NCBI GenBank assembly: GCA_900757285.1
Contig: CAAENI010000191.1
Coordinates: 1 to 13,013, forward strand
Origin: an uncultured Collinsella sp.
Lineage (GTDB): Bacteria; Actinomycetota; Coriobacteriia; Coriobacteriales; Coriobacteriaceae
Length of the DNA: 13,013 bases
Direction of reading: 5' to 3'
Part shown: positions 1 to 7,480 of the stretch, piece by piece
How positions within the stretch are numbered: the stretch's first letter is position 1
How the letters are laid out: each line of letters opens with the position of its first letter
Translations under genes and position numbers: made by a program
Notes under the pieces: generated by a model
What the model saw: the letters and a program-made list of their open reading frames with translations, nothing else
Database searches by the model: none
Told to the model about the DNA's origin: nothing

Positions 1-11
1 CGGTCAATACA

Positions 12-41
12 CAAAACCCGGGTCTCTTACGAGGCCCGGGC
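12..41 (-). terminator. Intrinsic terminator of the tRNA-Gln/tRNA-Glu unit
   Basis: Read on the minus strand, a stem CCCGGGCCTC / GAGACCCGGG with one internal C-A mismatch closes a GTAA tetraloop and is followed by TTTTGTGT. It lies about ten bases past the encoded CCA end of tRNA-Glu, the expected place for the end of the tRNA transcript. The U-run is short but the stem is GC-rich. Confidence 0.75.
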
Positions 42-50
42 GTTCAATTT

Positions 51-127
51 TGGTAGCCCGTACCAGATTCGAACTGGTGATCTCCGCCTTGAGAGGGCGG
101 CGTCCTAAACCGCTAGACGAACGGGCC
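51..127 (-). tRNA. tRNA-Glu (anticodon CTC)
   Basis: The minus strand folds into a complete cloverleaf. The acceptor arms are GGCCCGT and ACGGGCT (first pair G-U), with discriminator A and an encoded CCA at 51-53. The D arm is of the form GTCTAGCGGTTTAGGAC, and the T arm contains GGTTCGAATC-like sequence (CCAGTTCGAATCTGG). The anticodon loop CTCTCAA puts CTC at 91-93, reading GAG. The core closely resembles bacterial tRNA-Glu (TCGTCTAG and GGAC in the D arm, CCGCC/GGCGG anticodon stem). It lies 17 bases downstream of tRNA-Gln and is presumably cotranscribed with it. Confidence 0.95.
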
Positions 128-144
128 ATATGTAGCAAATGCAA

Positions 145-218
145 TGGCTGGGATGGAGGGAGTCGAACCCCCATTGACGGAACCAGAATCCGCTGTCCTG
201 CCATTAGACGACATCCCA
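145..218 (-). tRNA. tRNA-Gln (anticodon CTG)
   Basis: Minus-strand cloverleaf with acceptor arms TGGGATG and CATCCCA, discriminator G and encoded CCA at 145-147. The anticodon loop TTCTGGT gives CTG at 184-186, reading CAG. The T arm is GGGGGTTCGACTCCC-like. The U1-A72 acceptor start, discriminator G73 and CUG anticodon are all typical of bacterial tRNA-Gln. It is the first gene of the two-tRNA unit. Confidence 0.95.
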
Positions 219-262
219 ATGACTGCATCGCTGCGCTCGGCTGTGCCTTTGCGCAAGAAAGA

Positions 263-291
263 AATATACGGGAAGTCCGGCCGTGACGCAA
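263..291 (-). promoter_or_regulatory. Promoter of the tRNA-Gln/tRNA-Glu unit
   Basis: On the minus strand a -35-like TTGCGT (286-291) and a -10 box TATATT (263-268, 5 of 6 consensus) are separated by exactly 17 bases. The predicted start lies near 256, leaving a leader of about 38 bases before the 5' end of tRNA-Gln. The -35 box is weak (3 of 6), but the spacing and the strong -10 make this the best promoter in the interval. Confidence 0.6.
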
Positions 292-484
292 GCCCCAATT
301 TTGACTTTTTTGAAATTCAGTCAAATACGGCCAACACGTGAAGGACCTGTGAAGCCGACCGCTGTACACGAAGGGCAAAACGCCGCGAGCGGTAGCCGTC
401 AACCGTTGGCAGATTCTACCGCGAAAACGATAGCACCAGGCAACACAATCGAAGTATCAATGATCGCGTGGATATCGAGGCGCC

Positions 485-895
485 ATGGACGAAGAGCTTG
501 ATTACCTATGGGAGACCCTGGGCCTCGAGATCACTGCTGACCTTTGGCCCGAACGGGACAAAATCCATCCCACACTGCGCCCCGCCATCACGGTGATGCA
601 GGCAAACTACCGCCGCGCCTCATTTTTAATCATGCGGACGTCATGGCATGCGGCGCTCCCCGACCTCAAGCGCATCCAGGCAAGCCTCGTCGAGCTGTCC
701 GGCATGCCGACCGTCATATCCGAGGCGCGCCTGGAGCAGCGCCAGCGCGAGCGACTGCAACAGCAGCGGATTCCCTTTATCTGCCCCGGCATTCAGGCAT
801 ACCTGCCCTTTATGGACGAGGAGTACTGGAGCGGCAAGCCCAACAAGCACGTAAAGGTCTACGATCCGCACGAATGGGCACAGCTCGAGGATTGA
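485..895 (+). CDS. Small protein of unknown function with an IPF-x-PG-x-Q-x-YLPF motif
   Basis: A 136-residue protein, the only + strand gene I can support here. The frame is closed by a stop at 461-463, so ATG 485 is the first possible ATG; a weak GAGG sits four bases upstream. The C-terminal half contains an Arg/Gln-rich helix (about residues 80-95) followed by RIPFICPGIQAYLPFMDEE. From memory, this 'RR..L...IPFIVPG.Q.YLPF' pattern, preceded by a helix about LPxLKK, belongs to a family common in gut anaerobes often labelled MarR-like regulators, which continue into a winged helix. Here the protein stops about 20 residues after the motif, so a DNA-binding domain is missing or was lost. No signal peptide or membrane segment is visible. 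It is convergent with the ArsC-like gene. Function unknown. Confidence 0.6.
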   Translation: MDEELDYLWETLGLEITADLWPERDKIHPTLRPAITVMQANYRRASFLIMRTSWHAALPDLKRIQASLVELSGMPTVISEARLEQRQRERLQQQRIPFICPGIQAYLPFMDEEYWSGKPNKHVKVYDPHEWAQLED

Positions 896-967
896 GCCGA
901 GCGAGCCCGCCGATGGAAAACACGTCCCACCCTGAGCACTCAAAACGGATCGCACTTTCCGCAGCCG

Positions 968-1327
968 CTACAGCAGCGCCTCGGTCCAAGCTGCTTCCCT
1001 AAAGCCGGGAATCGCAAAGTCGTCGCCCACCAACAGCGGACGCTTGACCAGCATGCCGTCGGTCGCCAACAGCTCGCAGCATTCCCGATCCGTCATGCCC
1101 GCATCTAGACGCGCCTTCAGGCCCAGCTCTCGATATTTCATGCCCGACGAATTAAAGAAGCGCCGCACCGGCAGTCCCGAACGAGCAATCCAGGTCGCAA
1201 GCTCATCAGCCGTGGGATTGTCCAAAACGATATCGCGGTCGATATACTCTACCCCGTGTTCGTCCAGCCATGCCTTGGACTTCTTACAGGTCGAGCACTT
1301 GGGATATTCAACAAACAGTACGGTCAT
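968..1327 (-). CDS. ArsC/Spx-family thioredoxin-fold protein
   Basis: A 119-residue protein of the arsenate reductase-like family (ArsC, YffB, Spx), close to the family's usual length. The N-terminus carries a CxxC redox motif, C11-S-T-C14, in the strand-turn-helix context FVEYPKCSTCKKSKAWLDE expected for this fold. The C-terminal part has the family's conserved LVKRPLLVGD segment ending in a G-F turn. The ATG at 1327 is chosen because GGAGG sits six bases upstream; a longer in-frame extension adds 13 unconserved residues. Whether it reduces arsenate, acts as a glutaredoxin-like reductase, or binds RNA polymerase as Spx does cannot be told from sequence. No other arsenic gene is nearby. It lies downstream of mupG on the same strand, 92 bases away, and may have its own weak promoter. 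Confidence 0.85.
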   Translation of the reverse strand: MTVLFVEYPKCSTCKKSKAWLDEHGVEYIDRDIVLDNPTADELATWIARSGLPVRRFFNSSGMKYRELGLKARLDAGMTDRECCELLATDGMLVKRPLLVGDDFAIPGFREAAWTEALL

Positions 1328-1386
1328 GGGAATCCTCCGAATATAGATCGGCCAACGCAGGCACACGCCACACGAGGCGCCTTCGT

Positions 1387-1416
1387 ATGATGGGCCAATT
1401 GTAGCCCACGGGTCAA
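1387..1416 (-). promoter_or_regulatory. Possible promoter of the ArsC/Spx-like gene
   Basis: On the minus strand TTGACC (1411-1416, 5 of 6) is followed after 18 bases by CATCAT (1387-1392, 4 of 6). The spacer contains a short hairpin, TGGGC/GCCCA, without a U-run. The -35 box lies immediately downstream of the mupG stop codon. A plausible but weak call; transcription from the mur operon may also extend into the gene. Confidence 0.3.
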
Positions 1417-1419
1417 ACG

Positions 1420-2472
1420 CTAAACGAACCGTACCCCGAATCCGCGTTTGATGAACGGCAGCAGCTCCATTGCCTCGGGCGTGATATGGCCCGCAACGTT
1501 CATGCGCTCGTCACCGGAAAGATCGACCCGCGCGATCTCAAGCTCGCCTTCGTAGCGCCCATATCCGCTATTACTCACAGCGATCGACCCCGCCTTTCGA
1601 AACAGTTCGGCACCGGCATCCATCGGCACGGAATCCGGTTTAAGCGTCGTACGCGACTCCTGAGACCTAAAGATGAGGGTGCTCGAATCGGGCCGGTCGT
1701 GATGAATCTGCCCACGCACATAGGCATAACCGGGTTCAAGCTCGCATTGCAGGTCCACGTATCCGGCGGAAACTTGAGCAAACTGCGCCCATCCCGCATC
1801 GGAAAGATCGGGGTCGCCGACCAACACAATGTCGCAATCGGCGCCATGTGCAAGCTCAAGCATATTGAGAGCAACCTGTGCCGCGCGACCGCGCTGCGCC
1901 TCGACCGTCGGCAGTCCCTCGAATACCGGCCCGCGAACGTTAGCATCACCCGGCACAAAAGCCATGATTTCGAATCCAAGCGCCGCAAGACGAAGATTCA
2001 CCCGAGCAATGTCCTCCAGAGCTAAACCGGTATAAGGCTTGGGGTAAAAATTGTGGCAGGCGGCAAAACGAGCCACATCGGCACCGGCCTCACGCCACGA
2101 TGCGATTTCATCGGAACTCACCGTCGATGCATTGACCACAATGCGAAATACTCCGGACAGCTCCGCGACCCGCTGGGCGCTAAAGCCATAGTCCAAACGA
2201 AGGTATTCCAACCCCAGATCGCGCAGGTCCTCGATGCGCTCAAGCCCGAGCAAATCGCACGTGCGCGGTCCCACATCGGCAATGAGCGCAATGCCGCGGG
2301 CGGAAAGCAGCGACAGTACATGACGGACCTTATCGGTATACGCCGCTCCCCCATCCTCGGGAATATGCAGTGAGGTAAACGCATAGCGCGCACCCGCCGC
2401 AGCACCACGCTCAATCGTCCGCTCAATATCCTGCAGAGGGCTGGAAAGATAAATCGAAATACCCGTTTTCAC
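1420..2472 (-). CDS. mupG: 6-phospho-N-acetylmuramidase (DUF871, GH170)
   Basis: A 350-residue cytoplasmic protein of the DUF871 family, whose characterised member MupG of Staphylococcus aureus cleaves MurNAc-6-phosphate from GlcNAc in the disaccharide taken up by MurP. Visible family features are the N-terminal TIM-barrel start (GISIYLS), LRLDYGF at about 91-97, ACHNFYPKPYTGL at about 138-150, the FVPGDANVRGP loop and the GLPTVEAQRG segment, followed by a smaller C-terminal beta domain. Length fits the family. The start is GTG at 2472, supported by AAGGAG nine bases upstream. It is the last gene of the murR-murQ-murP-mupG series and is separated from murP by 117 bases that contain an intrinsic terminator. 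Assignment to MupG rather than another DUF871 role rests on family match plus the murP/murQ context. Confidence 0.9.
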   Translation of the reverse strand: MKTGISIYLSSPLQDIERTIERGAAAGARYAFTSLHIPEDGGAAYTDKVRHVLSLLSARGIALIADVGPRTCDLLGLERIEDLRDLGLEYLRLDYGFSAQRVAELSGVFRIVVNASTVSSDEIASWREAGADVARFAACHNFYPKPYTGLALEDIARVNLRLAALGFEIMAFVPGDANVRGPVFEGLPTVEAQRGRAAQVALNMLELAHGADCDIVLVGDPDLSDAGWAQFAQVSAGYVDLQCELEPGYAYVRGQIHHDRPDSSTLIFRSQESRTTLKPDSVPMDAGAELFRKAGSIAVSNSGYGRYEGELEIARVDLSGDERMNVAGHITPEAMELLPFIKRGFGVRFV

Positions 2473-2481
2473 GCTTCAACG

Positions 2482-2487
2482 CTCCTT
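2482..2487 (-). promoter_or_regulatory. Ribosome binding site of mupG, adjoining a terminator
   Basis: AAGGAG on the minus strand, nine bases before the GTG start at 2472. It fixes the non-ATG start. It begins just one base after the six-T run of the murP-mupG terminator, so ribosome binding and transcription termination compete over the same few bases. Confidence 0.75.
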
Positions 2488-2488
2488 C

Positions 2489-2522
2489 AAAAAAGGCCGG
2501 CGGAGCAGTTAGCCCCGCCGGC
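2489..2522 (-). terminator. Intrinsic terminator between murP and mupG
   Basis: On the minus strand, arms GCCGGCGG (2515-2522) and CCGCCGGC (2496-2503) form a perfect 8-bp GC stem around an 11-base loop; two bases later comes a run of six T (2489-2494). This is a textbook intrinsic terminator, 67 bases past the murP stop and directly before the mupG ribosome binding site. It should lower mupG expression relative to murQP unless read through. Confidence 0.8.
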
Positions 2523-2554
2523 ACAACCATAGCATCAAGAAATCTGCCGCGCGC

Positions 2555-2581
2555 CGCGAGCTCTGAGCAACACGGCTCGCG
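2555..2581 (-). repeat. Hairpin just after the murP stop codon
   Basis: Perfect 7-bp inverted repeat CGCGAGC (2555-2561) / GCTCGCG (2575-2581) with a 13-base loop, nine bases after the murP coding sequence ends. There is no U-run, so it is unlikely to terminate alone; it could stabilise the murRQP transcript 3' end or act with the terminator that follows. Confidence 0.5.
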
Positions 2582-2589
2582 ATATCAAA

Positions 2590-4020
2590 CTACTCGCCAA
2601 AGAACTCGTTGATCTTCTGCTCGTCGACGCCAAAGAACCACGTCAGGACAAAGCCGGCGGCATAGGCAAGCAGCATAGCGGCAACGTAGCCGAGCTGCTG
2701 GCCAGGAACGACGATCAGCAGGCCAAACAGACCGGAAACGCCCTGAGAAACCGTGCCGATGTGAAGCAGCGCCGCGAGCGCGCCACCAAATCCGGCACCC
2801 AGGCAGGCCGTCACAAACGGGCGAACGAGCGGCAGCGTAACAGCATACATCAGAGGCTCGCCCACACCCAGGATTCCAACGGGAATGGACTCTGCGACGT
2901 ACTTCTTGAGCTTGGCGTTCTTGGTCTTAAAGTACAGCGCCAGACCGGCACCGACCTGGCCGCCGCCAGCCATCATAAGGATGGGAAGCAGGTAATTGAT
3001 GCCCTTGGTAGCTCCGTCGGGATCGTTGAGCATAGCGTGGATCGGCGTGAGCGCCTGATGCAGGCCGACGGACACCAGCGGCAAGAAGCCTGCCGACAGG
3101 ATATAGCCGCCCAGGACGCCCAGCTTCTCGAAGATAAAGGTCAAAACGCTAAAGATGGCAGTCGTCAGCCATGCGCCAACCGGCTGGATGACGAGCATCA
3201 GAGCAAAGGCACCGATGATGAGCACCAGCAGCGGGGACAGGAACGTGTCGAGTGCGTTGGGCATAACCTTGCGAATCTGACGCTCCATCCAGGCAAAAAA
3301 TGCACCAGCGATGAGAGCCGCGATCATGCCGCCCGCTGCGGGGTTGTACTGCGCATTGGTGAGCGGCAGCAGAATGGCAGTGGCAGGATCAGCCGCGCCA
3401 GGCGCAAGCAGGGGCATGGCACTGTTGGCGATGCACATCATGCCAGCGATGCCGCCCAGCGCAGCGGAACCACCAAACTCACGTGCCGCGTTATAGCCCA
3501 CCAAGATGGGCAGATAGGCAAACAGGGCCCAGCCCATGGAACGAATGCCCTGGTACCACCACTCGCCTGCAAGCGCTCCTGCCGTCGAGACGTTAATGAC
3601 GTTGCAGATCCCGTTGATGAGGCCAGCCGCAATGATGCCGGGAAGCAGAGCGACGAAGACATTGGAAATCTTCTTGAGGAAGGCCTGAACCGGCTTAGAC
3701 TCGTACTTGGCCTTCTGCGCGGCCTTGTTTGTGGCCGCAGCGTCAACCACGCTCTCGTCGGCAACACCTTTCGCAAGGCCGGTGAGCTTGGAGAACTCCT
3801 CGAGCACCTTATTCACCTTGCCCGGACCCAGCACGATCTGCATCGTGTCGTCCTCGACCAAGCCCATCACGCCGTCGAGTGCCTTAATACCCTCCGTGTC
3901 GACGTTGCCCGTGTCTTTGACGGTCACGCGCAGGCGCGTCATGCACGCCGCGTTTGCCAGCACGTTGTCTTTACCGCCCAAAAGGTCCAGCAGCTTTTGA
4001 GCCAGCTCTTTGTTCGTCAT
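2590..4020 (-). CDS. murP: PTS EIIBC permease for MurNAc
   Basis: A 476-residue sugar-specific phosphotransferase permease of the glucose/sucrose superfamily. The EIIB domain (about residues 1-80) has the phosphorylated cysteine C26 in the NAACMTRLRV motif. A polar linker (about 81-110) leads to the EIIC membrane domain (about 110-465) with roughly ten hydrophobic segments, GLHQALTPIH around 319-328 and the conserved GVGEPLMY motif at 385-392. No EIIA domain is present, as in known MurP proteins, so phosphate must come from a separate glucose-type EIIA encoded elsewhere. The ATG at 4020 has AGGAGG four bases upstream. MurNAc or MurNAc-GlcNAc is the likely substrate because murQ lies 57 bases upstream and mupG downstream; on sequence alone another amino sugar or beta-glucoside would be possible. 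Confidence 0.9.
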   Translation of the reverse strand: MTNKELAQKLLDLLGGKDNVLANAACMTRLRVTVKDTGNVDTEGIKALDGVMGLVEDDTMQIVLGPGKVNKVLEEFSKLTGLAKGVADESVVDAAATNKAAQKAKYESKPVQAFLKKISNVFVALLPGIIAAGLINGICNVINVSTAGALAGEWWYQGIRSMGWALFAYLPILVGYNAAREFGGSAALGGIAGMMCIANSAMPLLAPGAADPATAILLPLTNAQYNPAAGGMIAALIAGAFFAWMERQIRKVMPNALDTFLSPLLVLIIGAFALMLVIQPVGAWLTTAIFSVLTFIFEKLGVLGGYILSAGFLPLVSVGLHQALTPIHAMLNDPDGATKGINYLLPILMMAGGGQVGAGLALYFKTKNAKLKKYVAESIPVGILGVGEPLMYAVTLPLVRPFVTACLGAGFGGALAALLHIGTVSQGVSGLFGLLIVVPGQQLGYVAAMLLAYAAGFVLTWFFGVDEQKINEFFGE

Positions 4021-4077
4021 AACTCCTCCTTGTATTGGGTATCTCGTTTGGATGTCATATCAGCTCACGCCGCGCAC

Positions 4078-5001
<924 letters not shown>

Positions 5002-5006
5002 TTCAT

Positions 5007-5013
5007 TCACCTC
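5007..5013 (-). promoter_or_regulatory. Ribosome binding site of murQ overlapping the murR stop
   Basis: GAGGTGA on the minus strand shares its first two bases with the murR TGA stop codon (5012-5014) and lies five bases before the murQ ATG. The arrangement decides the murQ start and points to coupled translation of the regulator and the etherase. Confidence 0.75.
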
Positions 5014-5863
5014 ATCTTTCCTGTTTCTCGATGTAGTTTTGCTTAATGACATGCGTCGCCCGTTCGTAGTCGCTGGCAACGTAAGCAGCGTACAGGGCAT
5101 CGACAACCATAAGCTGGGCCATACGCGAAGCCATGGCACCGCTGCGGACCAAGGGTTCACTCGCAGCGACGCCGAGCACGGCATCGGCCATGGTGGCAAG
5201 CTTAGATGATCCATCTACTTTGGTAACGGCCACAACGGGACAGTTGTGACGTTGAGCCTCGGCGGTGCAGTCCAGCACCTCTTGCGTCAAGCCCGAGTAG
5301 CTAAAGGCGATTGCCATATCGCCCTCATGCATGTTCTTGGCACACAAGAGCTGATCATGCCAGTCGTCGTACAGATGGCACTCTTTGTCGACACGCATGA
5401 GCTTTTGCGCCAGATCGTGCGCGACCAAACGGGAGGCACCAATACCGAACAGATTGACCGCGCGTGCCCGCTTAAGACGGGCCGCGCATCGCTCCAAGAC
5501 GGTGTAATCGAGCGTTCGCGCCGTCGCCTCGATCGTACGCACGTTGCTTTTCATCACCTTCCCCACGATACGTTCGACGCTGTCATCCATGGAGATGTCC
5601 TCGAGGGCTACGTCTTTCTTGTCACCTAAGAGCGCCAGCTCGGCAATCAGTTCACGCTGGAACTCCTTGTAGCCCGCAAAACCCAAACGCTTGCAAAAGC
5701 GCAAAATGCTCGAGGGCGAGGAGAACGTGGCATCGGCAAGACCGCGGACGGACAGCCCGACCACCTCGTGCGGATGAGCGCTTACATATGCGATGACATT
5801 GCGTTCCGCCGGGCTCGCGCTGAGCTCACGCTCGCGAAGCCGCAAAAGCAATCCGTTTGCCAT
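5012..5863 (-). CDS. murR: RpiR-family regulator of the MurNAc operon
   Basis: A 283-residue transcription factor with the two-domain RpiR layout. The N-terminal helix-turn-helix (about 15-75) has the recognition region SVRGLADATFSSPSSILRFCKRLGF, and the SIS sugar-phosphate sensor domain (about 125-260) has GIGAS (140-144) and FSYSG (187-191) phosphate-binding loops. In E. coli MurR and its relatives the ligand is MurNAc-6-phosphate, which relieves repression of murQP; that ligand is inferred here from the operon. The ATG at 5863 is chosen because GGAGGT is seven bases upstream; a GTG three codons earlier would overlap that site. It is the first gene of the operon, so it should regulate itself. 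The gene symbol rests on context, since RpiR proteins are not distinguishable by ligand from sequence alone. Confidence 0.85.
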   Translation of the reverse strand: MANGLLLRLRERELSASPAERNVIAYVSAHPHEVVGLSVRGLADATFSSPSSILRFCKRLGFAGYKEFQRELIAELALLGDKKDVALEDISMDDSVERIVGKVMKSNVRTIEATARTLDYTVLERCAARLKRARAVNLFGIGASRLVAHDLAQKLMRVDKECHLYDDWHDQLLCAKNMHEGDMAIAFSYSGLTQEVLDCTAEAQRHNCPVVAVTKVDGSSKLATMADAVLGVAASEPLVRSGAMASRMAQLMVVDALYAAYVASDYERATHVIKQNYIEKQER

Positions 5864-5897
5864 CTCAAACACCTCCGTTGAGAAGAATTAAAGACCA

Positions 5898-5910
5898 ACG
5901 AATGATTCGT
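5898..5910. promoter_or_regulatory. Candidate operator: 13-bp palindrome upstream of murR
   Basis: ACGAATGATTCGT is a perfect palindrome around a central G, 35 bases before the murR start. RpiR regulators bind such short inverted repeats near their own promoters. No convincing -35/-10 pair could be placed with confidence beside it. Confidence 0.4.
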
Positions 5911-5937
5911 ACCGGATACAAACAGCTTTTACGGTAC
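5909..5937. promoter_or_regulatory. Spaced inverted repeat GTACCG-N17-CGGTAC upstream of murR
   Basis: GTACCG (5909-5914) and CGGTAC (5932-5937) are perfect inverted copies whose centres are 23 bases apart, about two helical turns. The left half overlaps the neighbouring 13-bp palindrome by two bases. This could be a dimer-of-dimers operator for MurR, or a site for a second regulator. Confidence 0.35.
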
Positions 5938-5959
5938 ATTGTGCCGCATCGTGGCGCAC

Positions 5960-5986
5960 AAAGGGCGAGCGTTCTACCGCTCGCCC
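5960..5986 (-). terminator. Hairpin terminator downstream of the VanZ-like gene
   Basis: A perfect 9-bp stem GGGCGAGCG / CGCTCGCCC with a six-base loop at 5963-5986. On the minus strand it is followed by only TTT then GTG, so the U-run is short. It lies 82 bases past the VanZ-like stop codon and separates that gene from the murR control region. Confidence 0.6.
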
Positions 5987-6067
5987 CTCAAATCCGACCG
6001 CTCGGAAATACGCGCGACACAAAATAATTCAACAAGGTCGCATTATCAGAAACGGGTTTGTTACCGG

Positions 6068-6649
6068 CTAGCGCCTCGCATGGGCGCCGATCGGCCGAGT
6101 CGCATGGCGCACCAACGCCGCTGCCAGCAATACCAGCAGCATGGCGGTGACATAGCCCCCAGCATCGAATCCTAAATCGATAACGTCGAAATGCCTGCCG
6201 GGAACAAAGATCTTATGTACCTGATCGCCAACGGAGCAGGCGGCGCAAAAGAGCAATACGGGCACGCAACGGGAGCATACGCTCCACGGACGCCTGGAAA
6301 AGCAAACCACGACCACCGAGGCGAACAATCCGACGAAGAAAAACTCTACGGTATGGGCAACGCGACGGACGTTCGTGCCCACCCACATGCGAATGGAAGC
6401 AAGTCGGCCAGACCGGACATTCGAAGCAGCCGAATCGGTGCCCCCGGTCATCCCGTTCTCGGTCTGAGCTTCACCCGCGACATCGGCAGCCTGAACGCCC
6501 GTAGCCTGACCCTCCACCACGCGCGCGGTGGACTCGCTCAGCAACGACGTCTCCACCGCATTTTGCTCCGTCAGCACCCAGATGCCCGCCAGCGTTGCAG
6601 CGAACAGAATGATCGCGGTCCATCCGATTATTTGTTTTACGCGCGCCAA
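6068..6649 (-). CDS. VanZ-like membrane protein
   Basis: A 193-residue protein with four predicted membrane segments (about 7-26, 101-117, 127-141, 163-181). It has both VanZ-family signatures: RRVAHTVEFFFVG (95-107) and DQVHKIFVPGRHFDVIDLGFDAGG (142-165), the latter matching the usual 'D..HQ.F.PGR....D...D..G'. VanZ itself confers low-level teicoplanin resistance by an unknown route, but most homologues are uncharacterised, so no resistance claim is made. A polar Ala/Gly/Thr/Ser-rich stretch (about 30-90) between segment one and the first motif is probably outside the cell. The start is TTG at 6649, chosen because a full AGGAGGT sits six bases upstream; a longer in-frame opening at 6691 would place that ribosome site inside the gene. 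Confidence 0.85.
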   Translation of the reverse strand: MARVKQIIGWTAIILFAATLAGIWVLTEQNAVETSLLSESTARVVEGQATGVQAADVAGEAQTENGMTGGTDSAASNVRSGRLASIRMWVGTNVRRVAHTVEFFFVGLFASVVVVCFSRRPWSVCSRCVPVLLFCAACSVGDQVHKIFVPGRHFDVIDLGFDAGGYVTAMLLVLLAAALVRHATRPIGAHARR

Positions 6650-6655
6650 GGGCCT

Positions 6656-6662
6656 ACCTCCT
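6656..6662 (-). promoter_or_regulatory. Ribosome binding site fixing a TTG start
   Basis: AGGAGGT on the minus strand, six bases before the TTG at 6649. It is one of the strongest ribosome sites in the window and the main reason for calling the rare TTG start of the VanZ-like gene. Confidence 0.7.
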
Positions 6663-6753
6663 TTTTTGAATATCAGCGAGTGTAGCCCCAAATGGCATCG
6701 TCACCGTATCAAAATTTGAATCGCAACAGGAAGCGACAAAGCGACGCAAACCC

Positions 6754-7359
6754 CTACCCCGCCTCGCGCATCCAGCGATCGAACGTCCCCACGCACACGC
6801 CCAGGCACTTTGCCGCCTGGCTGCGGGTAATATCGCCCGCCTCATAGCTATCGCGCACCAGCTCAAACTGAGGAGGGCACGGCTTGCGAGGTCGACCGAA
6901 ACGGACCCCTCGCGCCCGCGCCGCTGCAATCCCCTCCGCCTGGCGCCGATGAATATTCTCGCGCTCCACCTGCGCCACGTAGCTCAGCAGTTGTAGCACA
7001 ATATCGGCAATCAGGGTATTGGTCACATCCGGCGCGCCGCTGGCCCTGGCGCGCGTGTCAAGCAATGGCATGTCCAACACCACAATGGCAACCCCGAGCT
7101 CCTTGGTAATGCGACGCCATTCCTCAAGAATCTCGGAGTAATTACGACCAAGTCGGTCGATAGAAAGCACCACCAGCACGTCCCCGTCTCCCAGGACGTG
7201 CAGCAGCTCGCGATAGCGCGGTCGATCGAAGTCCTTGCCGCTCGCATGGTCGGCATAAATATTCGCCGAGCCCACGCCATAGGCGCCCAGCGCATCCAGC
7301 TGCCGATTTAGATTCTGATCGCGCGAACTCACCCGCGCATAACCATACACCGTCGCCAT
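6754..7359 (-). CDS. Small serine recombinase (resolvase/invertase family)
   Basis: A 201-residue site-specific recombinase of the resolvase/invertase group. The catalytic domain opens YGYARVSSRDQN with nucleophile S11 and R9. It continues with SIDRLGRNY (66-74, the conserved DRLGR arginines), a VLDMPLLDTR turn, and the long E helix (about 115-148, VLQLLSYVAQVERENIHRRQAEGI). After the GRPRK linker (155-159) comes a C-terminal helix-turn-helix (about 166-198). All key residues are present, so it looks active. The ATG at 7359 is used; an upstream in-frame TTG lacks a ribosome site. No transposase, integrase or cargo gene is adjacent, so this is an orphan enzyme: a remnant of a mobile element, or a housekeeping inversion or resolution enzyme acting on sites elsewhere. 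Confidence 0.9.
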   Translation of the reverse strand: MATVYGYARVSSRDQNLNRQLDALGAYGVGSANIYADHASGKDFDRPRYRELLHVLGDGDVLVVLSIDRLGRNYSEILEEWRRITKELGVAIVVLDMPLLDTRARASGAPDVTNTLIADIVLQLLSYVAQVERENIHRRQAEGIAAARARGVRFGRPRKPCPPQFELVRDSYEAGDITRSQAAKCLGVCVGTFDRWMREAG

Positions 7360-7377
7360 CTCATCCCCGCTTTCTTG

Positions 7378-7417
7378 TAAACCTGCCAAAAAGGGACAGG
7401 TTTATTTTGGTAGGTTT
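7378..7417. repeat. Nested inverted repeats upstream of the recombinase
   Basis: TAAACCTG (7378-7385) is perfectly inverted at 7397-7404. The longer arm AAACCTGCCAAAA (7379-7391) is inverted at 7405-7417 with 12 of 13 matches. In effect three AAACCT-type half-sites (one in one direction, two in the other) lie within 40 bases, beginning 19 bases before the recombinase ATG. They could bind the recombinase itself for recombination or autoregulation, or fold in its mRNA leader. Confidence 0.5.
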
Positions 7418-7480
7418 TACCTCTCGAATAGCAGGTAAGCGGGCGGCCGAGCGGACGGCAAGGTAGCTATGATCCAAATG

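Noticed and set aside
301..330. TTGACT followed about 17 bases later by AATACG as a promoter for the + strand gene at 485.
   Set aside because: The -10 match is only 3 of 6 and the start codon is about 155 bases away; too weak to annotate.
4..402. Minus-strand frame of 132 codons at the left edge.
   Set aside because: It runs straight through both tRNA genes and their promoter, so it cannot be a protein gene.
5002..5214. Upstream extension of murQ by 71 residues.
   Set aside because: This stretch is the end of murR read in another frame. MurQ homology and a ribosome site begin at 5001.
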